Shown here in pieces: positions 36,029-44,274 of a stretch of DNA of 64,000 nucleotides (position 1 is its first letter; each line of letters starts with the position of its first letter). The position numbers and the translations under genes are program-made. The stretch is from Sphingomonas colocasiae (GTDB lineage Bacteria; Pseudomonadota; Alphaproteobacteria; Sphingomonadales; Sphingomonadaceae). Below the pieces are notes generated by a model. That model saw nothing but the letters and a program-made list of their open reading frames with translations, was not told the DNA's origin and ran no database searches. Location: contig NZ_JAINVV010000004.1 in NCBI RefSeq assembly GCF_019880585.1, positions 62,001 to 126,000 on the forward strand. Direction: 5' to 3'.

Positions 36029-36683
36029 CGCGATTTCCGGCGATTTCGCGGAACCGGTCGACCAGCGGCACGATCTCGCCCGCGCGCATCTTGAACGCGG
36101 CGCGGTTGACGATCAGCCGCGCGGAGACCTGCGCGATCACCTCGACCTCGACCAGGCCGTTCTCCTTGAGCGTGCGGCCGGAGGAGACGAGATCGACGAT
36201 CCGGCTCGACAGGCCGAGCAGCGGTGCCAGCTCCATCGCGCCGTTCAGCTTGACGCATTCGGCCTGCACGCCGCGCGCCTCGAAATGCTTCCGCGTCAGA
36301 TTGGGATATTTGGTGGCGACGCGTACATGGCTCCAGCCTCGCGGATCGTCCTTCGCAGCGAGATCGACGGGTTCGGCGATCGACAGGCGGCAATGGCCGA
36401 TGCCGAGATCGACGGGCGCGTAGAGCTCCGAATAATCGAATTCCTGCAACACGTCCGATCCGACGATGCCGAGCTGCGCCGCGCCATGCGCGACGAAGGT
36501 CGCGACGTCGAACGCGCGAACGCGGATCAGCGAGATTCCCGGATGGTTGGTCGAGAAGCTGAGCGCGCGGCTGCCCTCGTCCGAAAACGCGGGTTCGGGC
36601 ACGATGCCGGCGCGCGCGAGCAGCGGCAATGCCTCTTCCAGGATGCGCCCCTTGGGCACGGCGATGATGATCGGCTGGGCCAT
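36018..36683 (-). CDS. hisG: ATP phosphoribosyltransferase, short form
   Basis: First enzyme of histidine biosynthesis, 221 residues. [18 protein letters not shown] at the N-terminus, [28 protein letters not shown] and the PRPP loop region [22 protein letters not shown] are present. The length and missing C-terminal ACT-like domain make it the short type, which needs the HisZ regulatory subunit; no hisZ is in the window. ATG 36683 begins MAQPIII. Divergent from the DUF2332 gene with 47 bp between. Confidence 0.95.
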   Translation of the reverse strand: MAQPIIIAVPKGRILEEALPLLARAGIVPEPAFSDEGSRALSFSTNHPGISLIRVRAFDVATFVAHGAAQLGIVGSDVLQEFDYSELYAPVDLGIGHCRLSIAEPVDLAAKDDPRGWSHVRVATKYPNLTRKHFEARGVQAECVKLNGAMELAPLLGLSSRIVDLVSSGRTLKENGLVEVEVIAQVSARLIVNRAAFKMRAGEIVPLVDRFREIAGNRDAA

Positions 36684-36730
36684 GATGCGCGGCGCTTTAC
36701 TTGGGCGGGCACAATAGGGCAACTGAGCCC

Positions 36731-37798
36731 GTGGCCAGCCAATCCGACTCCACGGTGCTCGACACGTTCCGCGCGCAGGCGGCCGCGTGCCGCGAGATGG
36801 GCGCGCCGCGCACCGCCGCGATCATCGATGCCGCCGCCGACCTTGCCGATCCCGCGACATCGACCGGCGGACGCATCCTCGGCCTCACCGGTGATTCGTC
36901 GCGTTTCGGCGGGGCCACGGGGCTGCGGCTCGCCGGCGGCCTGCACGCGCTGGCGCGCAGCGGCGCGGTGCCCGAACTCAGCGCCTATTACGCGGCGGCC
37001 AGCGACGACGCGCATGCCGCCGTCGCCGCCGCGCTCGGCGCGCGCGACGCATGGCTCGAAACCTGGCTCGATCTGCCGCCCCAGACCAACGAGACCGCGC
37101 GCTCGGCGGCGGTGATGGCGGGATTGCTGGTCGCGGCCGACCGGTTCGGCCTGCCCTTCGAACTGCTCGAACTGGGGGCGAGCGCGGGGCTCAACCTCAA
37201 TCTTGCCCGCTACCGCTTCGATCTGGGCGGCGTCGCGGCGGGCGATCCCGGCGCGCCGCTGGGTTTCTCACCCGAATGGCGCGGCCCGCCGCCGCCGGCC
37301 GTGCCCGCGCGCATCCTGGGCTCGCGCGGGGTGGACAGGGCGCCGATCGACGTCGCCGATCCGGCCAATCACGAGCGGCTGATCGCCTATATGTGGATCG
37401 ACCAGCCCGAGCGGATCGCGCGGGCGGAGGCGGCGCTGGCGATCGCGGCGGCGCATCCCCCGCGACTCGACCAGGGCGATGCCGCGGACTGGGCGGAGGC
37501 GCGGCTCGCCGAACCGCGCGCGCCGGGCGTCGCGCGCATCCTCTATCACACCGTTGCGTGGCAATATTTCGACGAGGCGGGGCAGGCGCGCATACGCGCC
37601 GCGCTCGATGCCGCGGGGGCGGTCGCGACCGACGACACGCCGCTCGGCTGGCTCGGGCTGGAGATCAACGAGGATCGCAGCGCCTATGAGCTGCGGCTGA
37701 CCCTGTGGCCGGGCGGCGAGACGCTGCACCTGGCCGATTCGCACCCGCATTGCGCATGGATTCAGTGGCACGGGATCGAACGGCATGGCCGACGCTGA
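36731..37798 (+). CDS. DUF2332 family protein, copy 1
   Basis: Cytoplasmic protein of 355 residues in the DUF2332 family, function unknown. Readable family blocks are [59 protein letters not shown] (resembling a Gly-rich nucleotide or SAM-type loop), [38 protein letters not shown] and the C-terminal HCAWIQWH. The start is a GTG with AGGG about 11 bases upstream; TTG 36701 is an alternative. It overlaps its paralogue by 14 bp. Confidence 0.82.
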   Translation: MASQSDSTVLDTFRAQAAACREMGAPRTAAIIDAAADLADPATSTGGRILGLTGDSSRFGGATGLRLAGGLHALARSGAVPELSAYYAAASDDAHAAVAAALGARDAWLETWLDLPPQTNETARSAAVMAGLLVAADRFGLPFELLELGASAGLNLNLARYRFDLGGVAAGDPGAPLGFSPEWRGPPPPAVPARILGSRGVDRAPIDVADPANHERLIAYMWIDQPERIARAEAALAIAAAHPPRLDQGDAADWAEARLAEPRAPGVARILYHTVAWQYFDEAGQARIRAALDAAGAVATDDTPLGWLGLEINEDRSAYELRLTLWPGGETLHLADSHPHCAWIQWHGIERHGRR

Positions 37799-38831
37799 AA
37801 CCAATCTTCAGGCGTTCGAGCTGCAGGCGCGATATTGCGATGCCAATGACGCGCCGGTCACCGCGCGGCTGTGCCGGGGCATCGCCGCCGCGATCGATGC
37901 CGCGACGGAGACGGGGCGGCGGATCCTGGCATGGCCGGGCGCGCCGATTCCCGATGCGCTGCCGCTGCGGGTGGCGGGCGGCTTCCACGCGCTGTGGCGC
38001 GACGGCCGCGCGCCCGAACTCGACGACCTGTTCGTTGGACGCGAGACTGGTCGCGATCGGATCGCGGATGCTCTCCGCGTCACGCTGGCCGCCCATGATG
38101 GCGAGATCGCGACCTGGCTGGCCGGTCCGCCGCAGACCAACGAGCCGGGCCGTTCGGCGGGGCTGATGGCCGGGCTGCTCATGCTGGCGCGGCGGTTCGG
38201 GCCGCGCTTCGAGCTGCTGGAGATCGGATCGAGCGCCGGTCTCAACCTGTTGATCGACCGCTATCGCTTCGATCTGGGCGGGGTCATGGTGGGGCCGCCG
38301 GCCTCGCCGGTGCTGATCCGCCCCGAATGGCGCGGCCCGCCGCCGCCCGCCGCGACGGTCGAGATCGAAAGCGTGCGCGGCGTCGATATCCAGCCGATCG
38401 ATCCGACCTCGGCGGAGGCGGAGCGGCGGCTGCTCGCCTATATCTGGGCCGATCACGCGATCCGTTTCCCGCGCGTCGCTGCGGCGATCGAGATGATCCG
38501 CGAAAAGCCGGTGATGCTCGATCATGGCGACGCGGCGGACTGGGTGGAGGCCCGCCTCGCCGAACCGCAACAGGCCGGCGTCACCCGTGTCCTGATGCAC
38601 TCGATCGTCTGGCAATATATCCCCGCCGCCGGCCAGGCGCGGATCGAGGCGGCGATGCGCGCCGCGGGCGCGCGGGCGAGCGCGGAACGGCCGCTCGGCT
38701 GGGTCCATCTGGAAGCCGACCGGACGATGAACCGCCACGACCTGACGGTGCGGCACTGGCCCGGCACGGGCGAACCGGTGCTCCACGGCCATGCCCATGC
38801 GCACGGCTTCTGGGTGGAATGGCTGCAATAA
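37785..38831 (+). CDS. DUF2332 family protein, copy 2
   Basis: Tandem paralogue (348 residues) of the upstream gene with the same blocks in the same order: [113 protein letters not shown] and HGFWVEWLQ. The 14-bp overlap suggests translational coupling and perhaps a heteromer. The stop codon is followed at once by a dispersed repeat. Confidence 0.82.
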   Translation: MADAETNLQAFELQARYCDANDAPVTARLCRGIAAAIDAATETGRRILAWPGAPIPDALPLRVAGGFHALWRDGRAPELDDLFVGRETGRDRIADALRVTLAAHDGEIATWLAGPPQTNEPGRSAGLMAGLLMLARRFGPRFELLEIGSSAGLNLLIDRYRFDLGGVMVGPPASPVLIRPEWRGPPPPAATVEIESVRGVDIQPIDPTSAEAERRLLAYIWADHAIRFPRVAAAIEMIREKPVMLDHGDAADWVEARLAEPQQAGVTRVLMHSIVWQYIPAAGQARIEAAMRAAGARASAERPLGWVHLEADRTMNRHDLTVRHWPGTGEPVLHGHAHAHGFWVEWLQ

Positions 38832-38832
38832 A

Positions 38833-38879
38833 TTCCTCCCTGGAGGGGAGGGGGACCAGCCGCAGGCTGGTGGAGGGGT
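38833..38879 (+). repeat. dispersed repeat B, copy 1 (before DUF559 gene)
   Basis: Begins TTCCTCCCTGGAGGGGAGG and ends ACCAGCCGCAGGCTGGTGGAGGGGT. It contains two small palindromes (CCTCCC/GGGAGG and ACCAGCC/GGCTGGT). It starts one base after the DUF2332 stop codon. Its GGAGGGG end is placed as a Shine-Dalgarno site for the DUF559 gene starting 8 bases later. Confidence 0.85.
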
Positions 38880-38886
38880 AGGCACG

Positions 38887-39243
38887 ATGCTGGGTAGTCC
38901 GAAAGGAACTGTCAAACGCGCACGCTCGTTGCGGCGAACGATGAGTCTGCCTGAAGTTCTGCTCTGGCGTGCGCTTCGCGGCAGGCCGTATGGGCTAAAA
39001 TTTCGGCGTCAGCATCCCGCCGGGGATTATGTGATCGACTTCTTCTGCCTTGAAGCGGGATTGGGAATCGAGGTGGATGGGGTCTCGCACGATATGGGCG
39101 ATCGGCCTGAGCGCGACATGGCGCGCGATGCTTGGCTGCTGGAACAAGGGGCGGAGGTGCTGCGGATCCCGGCGCGGGATGTGCTCGACGATCTCGATGC
39201 CGTGGTTCGGCATATCGTGGCGGCTGTCCGGCGGCGGCGCTGA
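38887..39243 (+). CDS. DUF559 / Vsr-like nuclease-fold protein inside a repeat unit
   Basis: Protein of 118 residues of the DUF559 (very-short-patch-repair-endonuclease-like) family. TVKRARSLRRTMSLPEVLLWRALRGR leads to FRRQHPAGDYVIDFFC and GIEVDGVSHD, giving the Asp51 - Glu62-x-Asp64 - His68 pattern of the PD-(D/E)xK-like core. The ending is EVLRIPARDVLDDLDAVV. The gene is bracketed by repeat B on both sides: the start codon sits just past copy 1 and the TGA is joined directly to the inverted copy 2. Such genes are scattered in sphingomonad and caulobacter genomes; the role is unknown and possibly repeat-associated DNA cleavage. Confidence 0.85.
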   Translation: MLGSPKGTVKRARSLRRTMSLPEVLLWRALRGRPYGLKFRRQHPAGDYVIDFFCLEAGLGIEVDGVSHDMGDRPERDMARDAWLLEQGAEVLRIPARDVLDDLDAVVRHIVAAVRRRR

Positions 39244-39298
39244 ACCCCTCCACCACCCCGGCGCTGCCGGGGCGGTCCCCCTCCCCTTCAGGGAGGAT
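39244..39298 (-). repeat. dispersed repeat B, copy 2 (inverted, after DUF559 gene)
   Basis: Reverse-oriented copy that begins immediately after the DUF559 stop codon. It shares the outer ACCCCTCCACCA and GGTCCCCCTCCCCTTC segments but has a different central hairpin, CCCCGGC-GCT-GCCGGGG, in place of ACCAGCC/GGCTGGT. It forms a 24-bp perfect inverted repeat with copy 3 (39274-39297 against 39315-39338). Confidence 0.85.
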
Positions 39299-39312
39299 TT
39301 GCGCATGAAATC

Positions 39313-39360
39313 ATTCCTCCCTGAAGGGGAGGGGGACCAGCCGAAGGCTGGTGGAGGGGT
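39313..39360 (+). repeat. dispersed repeat B, copy 3
   Basis: Direct copy relative to copy 1, with TTCCTCCCTGAAGGGGAGG and ACCAGCCGAAGGCTGGT then GGAGGGGT. The 17-base spacer from copy 2 gives a potential long cruciform. It lies just beyond the 3' end of the convergent epoxide-hydrolase-like gene and may serve as its terminator region. The tempting ATG at 39305 opens only a repeat-derived frame. Confidence 0.85.
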
Positions 39361-39374
39361 TGGCGCGATCCTGG

Positions 39375-40259
39375 TTAAGCCAGAAACGCCCGGATCGCCT
39401 TCGTCACCGCTTCGGGATTCTCCCACGGCACGAAATGGCCGGCATCGACCTTCACGATCTTCAGGTCGGGCACCAGCGCGTCGAGCCCGTCGAGCTGGCA
39501 GGGGAGCAGCGCGGTGTCGCCCAGGCCCCAGATGACGAGCACGGGCATGCGGAGCGGCGGGAAGGGTTGGGAGAGGAAGGCGGGCGGTTCGGCATCCTCG
39601 CCGGTTTCCGGCACGACGATCGACGAGGCGCGGTACCAGTTGAGCATCGCGGTCATCGCGCCGGGCTGGCTCCATTGGTCGAGATAGACCGCTCTTTCGT
39701 CGCCGACCTTCGCGGTGTCGACATGCTTGGCGAAGGTGCCGTCGAAGAACGCCTCCAGCCCGATCGCCTCCAGATGCTTCTCAAGGTTCGGATTGCGGAA
39801 GGCGCGGATATACTGGCTGGCGGCGCGCTGGCCCGCGTCCTTGATCAGCGATTTCTGGAAGATATAGGGGTGCGGCGCGTTGATGATGATCAGCCGTTCC
39901 ACCCGGTCGGGCCGGGTGAGCGCCGCCATCCAGGCGATCGCGCCGCCCCAGTCGTGGCCGACCAGCGTGAAGCGGCCGATGCCGAGCGCGTCGGCGAGGG
40001 CGATCAGGTCGCCCACCGTCTTGTCGGGCGCATAATCGGCGACCTCCGGCGGCTTGGACGAACGCGCGAAGCCGCGCTGGTCGGGCGCCACGACGAAATG
40101 ATCCTCCGCCAGATCGGGAAGCTGGTGCCGCCAGGTGCGGTGCGATTCGGGAAAGCCGTGGAGGAAGATGATCGGCGGGCTGGCCGGATCGCCCCCCAGC
40201 GCCACGTCGAGCTCGACGCCCGTGGGCAACGCGAAACGTTCGTGCCTGATCTCCGCCAT
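39375..40259 (-). CDS. alpha/beta hydrolase, epoxide-hydrolase/dehalogenase-like
   Basis: Cytoplasmic hydrolase of 294 residues. IIFLHGFPESHRTWRHQLP (oxyanion HGFPE), APDQRGFARSSKP, nucleophile motif GHDWGG with Asp instead of Ser, the lid region and a C-terminal GHFVPWENPE with the catalytic His are those of soluble epoxide hydrolases and related dehalogenases. Asp as nucleophile favours epoxide or haloalkane substrates over esters. ATG 40259 has GGGAGG upstream; the longer frame is a read-through. Confidence 0.88.
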   Translation of the reverse strand: MAEIRHERFALPTGVELDVALGGDPASPPIIFLHGFPESHRTWRHQLPDLAEDHFVVAPDQRGFARSSKPPEVADYAPDKTVGDLIALADALGIGRFTLVGHDWGGAIAWMAALTRPDRVERLIIINAPHPYIFQKSLIKDAGQRAASQYIRAFRNPNLEKHLEAIGLEAFFDGTFAKHVDTAKVGDERAVYLDQWSQPGAMTAMLNWYRASSIVVPETGEDAEPPAFLSQPFPPLRMPVLVIWGLGDTALLPCQLDGLDALVPDLKIVKVDAGHFVPWENPEAVTKAIRAFLA

Positions 40260-40315
40260 GCGATCCTCCCTTTGCGCGCGCAGCTTAAGCCGCTCCGGCG
40301 GCGGAGGCGAATCCG

Positions 40316-41215
40316 TTACGGATAGCTGACGGTATTGGGGATTTCGGGGATCGGGATGAATTCCTTGTCGTCGCCCGGCACCTTGGGGAAGCGGTCCTCG
40401 TTCCAGTCCCGCCTGGCCTGCTCGATCCGCTCGCGGCGGGAGGAGACGAAATTCCACCAGACATGGCGCGGCGTCGCGAACGCCTCTCCGCCGCACAGCA
40501 TCACGCGGCCGCCCTGTTCGGACCGCAGCGTCGCGCGCGTGCCGGGCTTGAGGACGTACAGCGTCATGGGGGCGAGCGCCATGCCGTCCAGGCTGGCGTC
40601 GCCGATCGCGACGTAGAGCGCGCGTTCCTCGGCTTCGGCGTCGATCGGGATCGCGCTGCCCGCGCCGAGCAGGATGTCCGCATAGATGGTGCCGGCATAG
40701 GTGGTGGTCGGCGCGGTCCGGCCCCACAGGCTGCCCATGATGATCCGCGCCTGCACGCCTTCGTCCCTGACGATGGGCAGCGCCGCCTTGGCGACATGTT
40801 CGAATGCCGGGGCGATCTCCTCGTCCCGTTCCGGCAGCGCCAGCCAGGTCTGGATGCCCGACAGCGCCGGCCCGGCCGCGCGTTCGCGGCGTGGCGAGCG
40901 TTCCGAATGGACGATGCCGCTGCCCGCCGTCATCAGGTTCACCGCGCCCGGCTCGATCGTCTTGAAGGTGCCCAGCGAATCGCGATGGTCGATCGCGCCC
41001 GCGAACAGATAGGTGACGGTGGCGAGGTTGATGTGTGGATGCGGGCGCACGTCGATGCCCTCGCCCACCGGCAGGTGCGCCGGCCCCATCTGGTCGAAGA
41101 AGATGAAGGGGCCGACCATGGTGCGCGCCCTGGCCGGCAGGGTGCGATGCACCTTGAACCCGCCCAGGTCGTGGGTCACCGGCAGGATGGTCTGGATCAC
41201 GGGATCGTCGGTCAT
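40316..41215 (-). CDS. pirin family protein
   Basis: Bicupin of 299 residues. The pirin signature is clear: VHRTLPARARTMVGPFIFFDQMGP, DVRPHPHINLATVTYLFAGAIDHRDSLG (metal-binding His residues), MTAGSGIVHSERSP and IQTWLALP, with the second cupin ending GGEAFATPRHVWWNFVSSRRERIEQAR. Pirins include quercetinases and redox-sensing regulators; which applies here is open. Its ATG overlaps the NUDIX stop by 4 bp, so the two genes are coupled. Confidence 0.92.
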   Translation of the reverse strand: MTDDPVIQTILPVTHDLGGFKVHRTLPARARTMVGPFIFFDQMGPAHLPVGEGIDVRPHPHINLATVTYLFAGAIDHRDSLGTFKTIEPGAVNLMTAGSGIVHSERSPRRERAAGPALSGIQTWLALPERDEEIAPAFEHVAKAALPIVRDEGVQARIIMGSLWGRTAPTTTYAGTIYADILLGAGSAIPIDAEAEERALYVAIGDASLDGMALAPMTLYVLKPGTRATLRSEQGGRVMLCGGEAFATPRHVWWNFVSSRRERIEQARRDWNEDRFPKVPGDDKEFIPIPEIPNTVSYP

Positions 41216-41664
41216 GCGGTTGCTCCGGTTGTGGCCTTGAGGAGTGCGACCAGATCCTCGGGATAGATGCGTTCGGGATGCGCGGCGATCTCGTCGGGCG
41301 TGAACCAGCGCCACCGCGTCATCACGCGTTGCTCAAGCTCGGTATGGCGCGCCGTGTCGATCGCGGCGTCGCCGGCGCGGACCAGGAACCAGCGTTCGTC
41401 GGCGGTGACGGGCACGCCCTCCAGCGTGACGAACTCGATCTGCCGGCGCGCGATCTCCTCGCCCGGATCGGCATCGATCCCGGTTTCTTCCAGCAATTCG
41501 CGCCGGGCGGCCTGATAATAGCTTTCCCCCGGATCGACCGCGCCGCCCGGCGTGCACCAGAAGGGCGGCCGGTCGTCAGGATCGAAGCGGAACAGCAGCG
41601 CCCGGCCCGCCGGATCGATCAGCAGGATGCGGGAAGCGGGGCGGGCGGTTCGGGTATCGGTCAT
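41212..41664 (-). CDS. NUDIX hydrolase
   Basis: NUDIX domain protein of 150 residues. SRILLIDPAGRALLFRF is strand 1; the Nudix box reads GGAVDPGESYYQAARRELLEETGI at about 40-63. FWCTPGGAV upstream and WRWFTPDEIAAH downstream match the MutT/NUDIX group found in actinobacteria and sphingomonads. Substrate unknown. A 9-bp inverted repeat (CGCCTGTCG / CGACAGGCG, 41701-41730) lies 36 bp upstream of the start. Confidence 0.9.
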   Translation of the reverse strand: MTDTRTARPASRILLIDPAGRALLFRFDPDDRPPFWCTPGGAVDPGESYYQAARRELLEETGIDADPGEEIARRQIEFVTLEGVPVTADERWFLVRAGDAAIDTARHTELEQRVMTRWRWFTPDEIAAHPERIYPEDLVALLKATTGATA

Positions 41665-41799
41665 GCATCGGGCCTAAAGCGGGTGCCGGACGGGTGAAAG
41701 CGCCTGTCGGGCCGGGATCCGCGACAGGCGAAGGTCGATCCGAAATGTGAATCAGGCTCTAAGCGACAGGGTGAGGGCGCGATTCACGCTTTCAGTGAG

Positions 41800-42084
41800 T
41801 CACTCGCCCGGCGCGCGCGCCTTGATCGCGAGCGCGTGGACGGCGTTCCGCATCAGATCGCCGAGCGCGTGGTTCACCATACGCTGCCGTGCGACGCGGC
41901 TCTGCCCGGCGAACGCCGCGCTTTCGATCTCGACGGTGAAGTGCGATTCGCCGCTGCCGTCATCACCCATATGGCCGCGATGCTGCGCGCTGTCGTTGAT
42001 CACGGCGAGCCGTGCGGGGGAGAGGGCCGCCGTCAGCCGCGCTTCGATTTCCGTGGCCACGGGGCCTTTTGTCGGGGTCTGCAT
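41800..42084 (-). CDS. BolA family protein
   Basis: BolA-like protein of 94 residues, a partner of monothiol glutaredoxins in Fe-S trafficking. The blocks IEARLTAALSPARLAVINDSAQHRGH, ESHFTVEIESAAFAGQSRVARQRMVNHALGDLM and VHALAIKARAP are family-typical, with the conserved His in SAQHRGH and in VHAL. Divergent from the J-domain gene with 40 bp between; this pair is conserved in alphaproteobacteria. Confidence 0.93.
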   Translation of the reverse strand: MQTPTKGPVATEIEARLTAALSPARLAVINDSAQHRGHMGDDGSGESHFTVEIESAAFAGQSRVARQRMVNHALGDLMRNAVHALAIKARAPGE

Positions 42085-42124
42085 CGGCCCTATATAGGGG
42101 GTTTGATCGGGATCGGGAGCGGTT

Positions 42125-42727
42125 TTGAGCGACGGACGGACAGAAGAGGGCAAGCGCCGCACGCGCTTCCACGGGCGCGTGGAGGGCGGGGGCCGGCGAT
42201 GCGACCATGCCGGATGCGAAGAAGCCGGGGAGTTCCGCGCGCCCGGCACGCGCCGCCCCGGTTTCGACGGCCCGGGCGATTGGCGCTGGTATTGCCTGGA
42301 ACATGTCCGCGCGTTCAACGCGGGCTATAATTTCTTCGAAGGCATGGATGCCGACGAGATCGCGGCCGCCCAGCGCCCCTTCGCCGGATGGGAGCGCGAG
42401 ACCCGCGCCTTCGCGACGAGCGGGGCGGACCGGCCGCCGCGCTGGGCCGATTTCTCCGATCCGCTCGACGCGATCTCCGCGCGCTTCCGCGACACCGCGC
42501 CGCAGCCGCGCGCCGACGGCAAGCCGCTGTCAGGCGAGAACCGCAAGGACCTGAAGCTGCTCGGGCTCACGCCCGACGCGACGCGCAAGGACTTGCGCCA
42601 GCGCTATGCCGATCTGGTGCGGCGCTACCATCCCGATCGCAATGGCGGCGATCGCAGCCATGAAAAGGCGCTGGGCGATGTCATCGCGGCTTATACGCGG
42701 CTGAAGGGCGCGCCGGCCTTTGCTTGA
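42125..42727 (+). CDS. J-domain protein (DnaJ-like) with N-terminal Cys motif
   Basis: Protein of 200 residues. The N-terminal half has a compact Cys/His pattern (RCDHAGCEEAGEFRAP, then WYCLEHVRAFNAGYNFFEGM), perhaps a small zinc site. The C-terminal J-domain (about 138-198) keeps the HPD tripeptide (RRYHPDRNGG), so it should stimulate an Hsp70. The start is TTG 42125 with GGGAG five bases upstream. In many alphaproteobacteria the gene is followed directly by cobS-cobT; here 5.2 kb of other genes intervenes. Confidence 0.9.
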   Translation: MSDGRTEEGKRRTRFHGRVEGGGRRCDHAGCEEAGEFRAPGTRRPGFDGPGDWRWYCLEHVRAFNAGYNFFEGMDADEIAAAQRPFAGWERETRAFATSGADRPPRWADFSDPLDAISARFRDTAPQPRADGKPLSGENRKDLKLLGLTPDATRKDLRQRYADLVRRYHPDRNGGDRSHEKALGDVIAAYTRLKGAPAFA

Positions 42728-42815
42728 GATGTCCGCGGATCGGTGAGGTCATTCGCCGACCTGAATTCATTCCGTCGCTCCAGCGCACGCTGGAGCGACT
42801 GGGGGCTGGAGTAGC

Positions 42816-43643
42816 TTAACCGCCGCAGCCGCCACATCCGCCGCCGCCGCAACCGCCGCCGCCTCCTCCGTCGCCACCCCCACCGCTGCCGCTGTCGCCG
42901 GAGCCCGCGCTGCGAAGCTGGTGGAAGGCGGCCCAGCCTGAACCGGCGAGCACCGTGGTGCCGAACAGCGCGACGGCAAGGCCGATCTCCGAGTTGGTCG
43001 GCGCCTGTTTGAGCCGCGCGGAGCGGGCGGTGGCCTGTTCGAGCGCGTCCTGGCCCGCCCGCGTCCGCCGGTCGACCGCGAAGAAGCGGATGAGCGCAAA
43101 GATCGCGGTGACGATCAGGAAGACGGTGAGGAAGCCGACCGGGCGGCCGCGCGCGTCGCCGATCAGCCATTTGGTCGCGCCGAAGACGATCAGCAGCAGA
43201 TAGGGCGATGTCTGCCAGAAGCGCATCTGGAACAGCGTCGCCCCATCCATCAGCAGGCCGGAGGCGGTGAGCCGGCGTTCGACCGGTTCGGCATAGGGTC
43301 GCAGCGTCTTTTCGATCGCCGGCCACGACATGGGCTGGGGCAGCGCGAGCACGCTGTGTTCGGCCGCGCCCTGGCCGGCATCGCGCGCGATGGCGCGGAA
43401 ATTGTCCTTGCCGATCATGTCCAGCGCGCGAATCGACAGCAGCCGCGCCACGACGGCATCGGCGAAGCGCGCCGGGCCGCCCGCCAGCCATGCAAGGTCG
43501 TTCGCGTCGGTCACGCGCTGGCTTCGTCCGTCGGGGCGCAGCCAGCGCGGAATGGCGAGGCCCACGAAGATGGTGAGGATCAGCAGCACCCCGTACAACA
43601 GCAGAAAGGGTCCGCCGGTCATGTCGAAGGGTCCAAGGGGCAT
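42816..43643 (-). CDS. TIGR04222-type membrane protein with Gly/Cys-rich tail
   Basis: Membrane protein of 275 residues. N-terminal helix GPFLLLYGVLLILTIFVGLA, then a cytoplasmic part (DANDLAWLAGGPARFADAVVARLL, ALPQPMSWPAIEKTLRPYAEPVERRLTASGLL), two more helices (YLLLIVFGATKWLIG, FLTVFLIVTAIFALIRFF), a short helix near VALFGTTVLAGSGWAAF and a tail built of Gly and regularly spaced Cys ending CGGGGCGGCGG. This layout is that of the TIGR04222 family, of unknown function. It starts 17 bp after the next gene upstream and is probably its partner. Confidence 0.8.
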   Translation of the reverse strand: MPLGPFDMTGGPFLLLYGVLLILTIFVGLAIPRWLRPDGRSQRVTDANDLAWLAGGPARFADAVVARLLSIRALDMIGKDNFRAIARDAGQGAAEHSVLALPQPMSWPAIEKTLRPYAEPVERRLTASGLLMDGATLFQMRFWQTSPYLLLIVFGATKWLIGDARGRPVGFLTVFLIVTAIFALIRFFAVDRRTRAGQDALEQATARSARLKQAPTNSEIGLAVALFGTTVLAGSGWAAFHQLRSAGSGDSGSGGGGDGGGGGGCGGGGCGGCGG

Positions 43644-43660
43644 AATCTGGGTCTTTCTCC

Positions 43661-44227
43661 CTACCAGTAAAGGAAATGGACGACGGCGATGGCGCCGGCC
43701 AGCCACAGCAGCGGCCGGACCGCCCGTCTTGGAATGATCAGCGCGTCGCGCGGATGGACGCGCCGTGCCCTGGGATCGTCGATCAGCCGCCGCGCCGCGC
43801 TCGGCCACAGATCGGCGGGCGGCGGGGCGCCAAAGGCCTGTTCGTAGCTTTTGAGCGTATCGGCATATTGTTCGAAATAGCGATGCTGCTCGGCGCCGCC
43901 GCCCGCCGTCGGCCCGTGATGGAGCGGCCGGCCGAGCACCTCCGGGCAGAAGCGCTCCCAGTAATCGCGGCTGTAGGTGAGGTGGAGGTGCCAGGCCTGG
44001 TCGACCGCGTCGGATGGCGTGACCTGATGATCCACCGTCGCGGCGAGGAAGCAGAAGCGCTTATATTCCTCGATCACGCGCTGGGCGTGCGCGCCGGTCC
44101 AGCCATTGTCGCGCGCCAGCCGTTCGGCGAAGGGCAGGTCGGCGTCTTGGGGGCCGATGATGTAAGGGGAAAGCGCGGCCCAGACCGGGTGGTCAGGTGT
44201 TGCAAGCAGACTGTGTGTCTCGCTCAT
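43661..44227 (-). CDS. glycine-rich-domain-containing-like protein with C-terminal TM helix
   Basis: Protein of 188 residues. EEYKRFCFLAATVDHQVTPSDAVDQAWHLHLTYSRDYWERFCPEVLGRPLHHGPTAGG is the DUF1399/GRDP-like signature (W-H-x-H-x3-Y core with further His), which could bind a metal. A C-terminal hydrophobic helix (LLWLAGAIAVVHFLYW) would anchor it with the N-terminus inside. These genes recur next to TIGR04222 membrane proteins; the function is not known. Confidence 0.78.
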   Translation of the reverse strand: MSETHSLLATPDHPVWAALSPYIIGPQDADLPFAERLARDNGWTGAHAQRVIEEYKRFCFLAATVDHQVTPSDAVDQAWHLHLTYSRDYWERFCPEVLGRPLHHGPTAGGGAEQHRYFEQYADTLKSYEQAFGAPPPADLWPSAARRLIDDPRARRVHPRDALIIPRRAVRPLLWLAGAIAVVHFLYW

Positions 44228-44274
44228 CTATTATGTCTATTAGCATGGTAGATATTACGAATCGATGAAAAAAA

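Noticed and set aside
39305-39535. Small frame starting MKSFLPEGEGDQPKAGGG
   Set aside because: It translates repeat B and then the antisense of the hydrolase gene, a well-known false call in repeat-bearing genomes.
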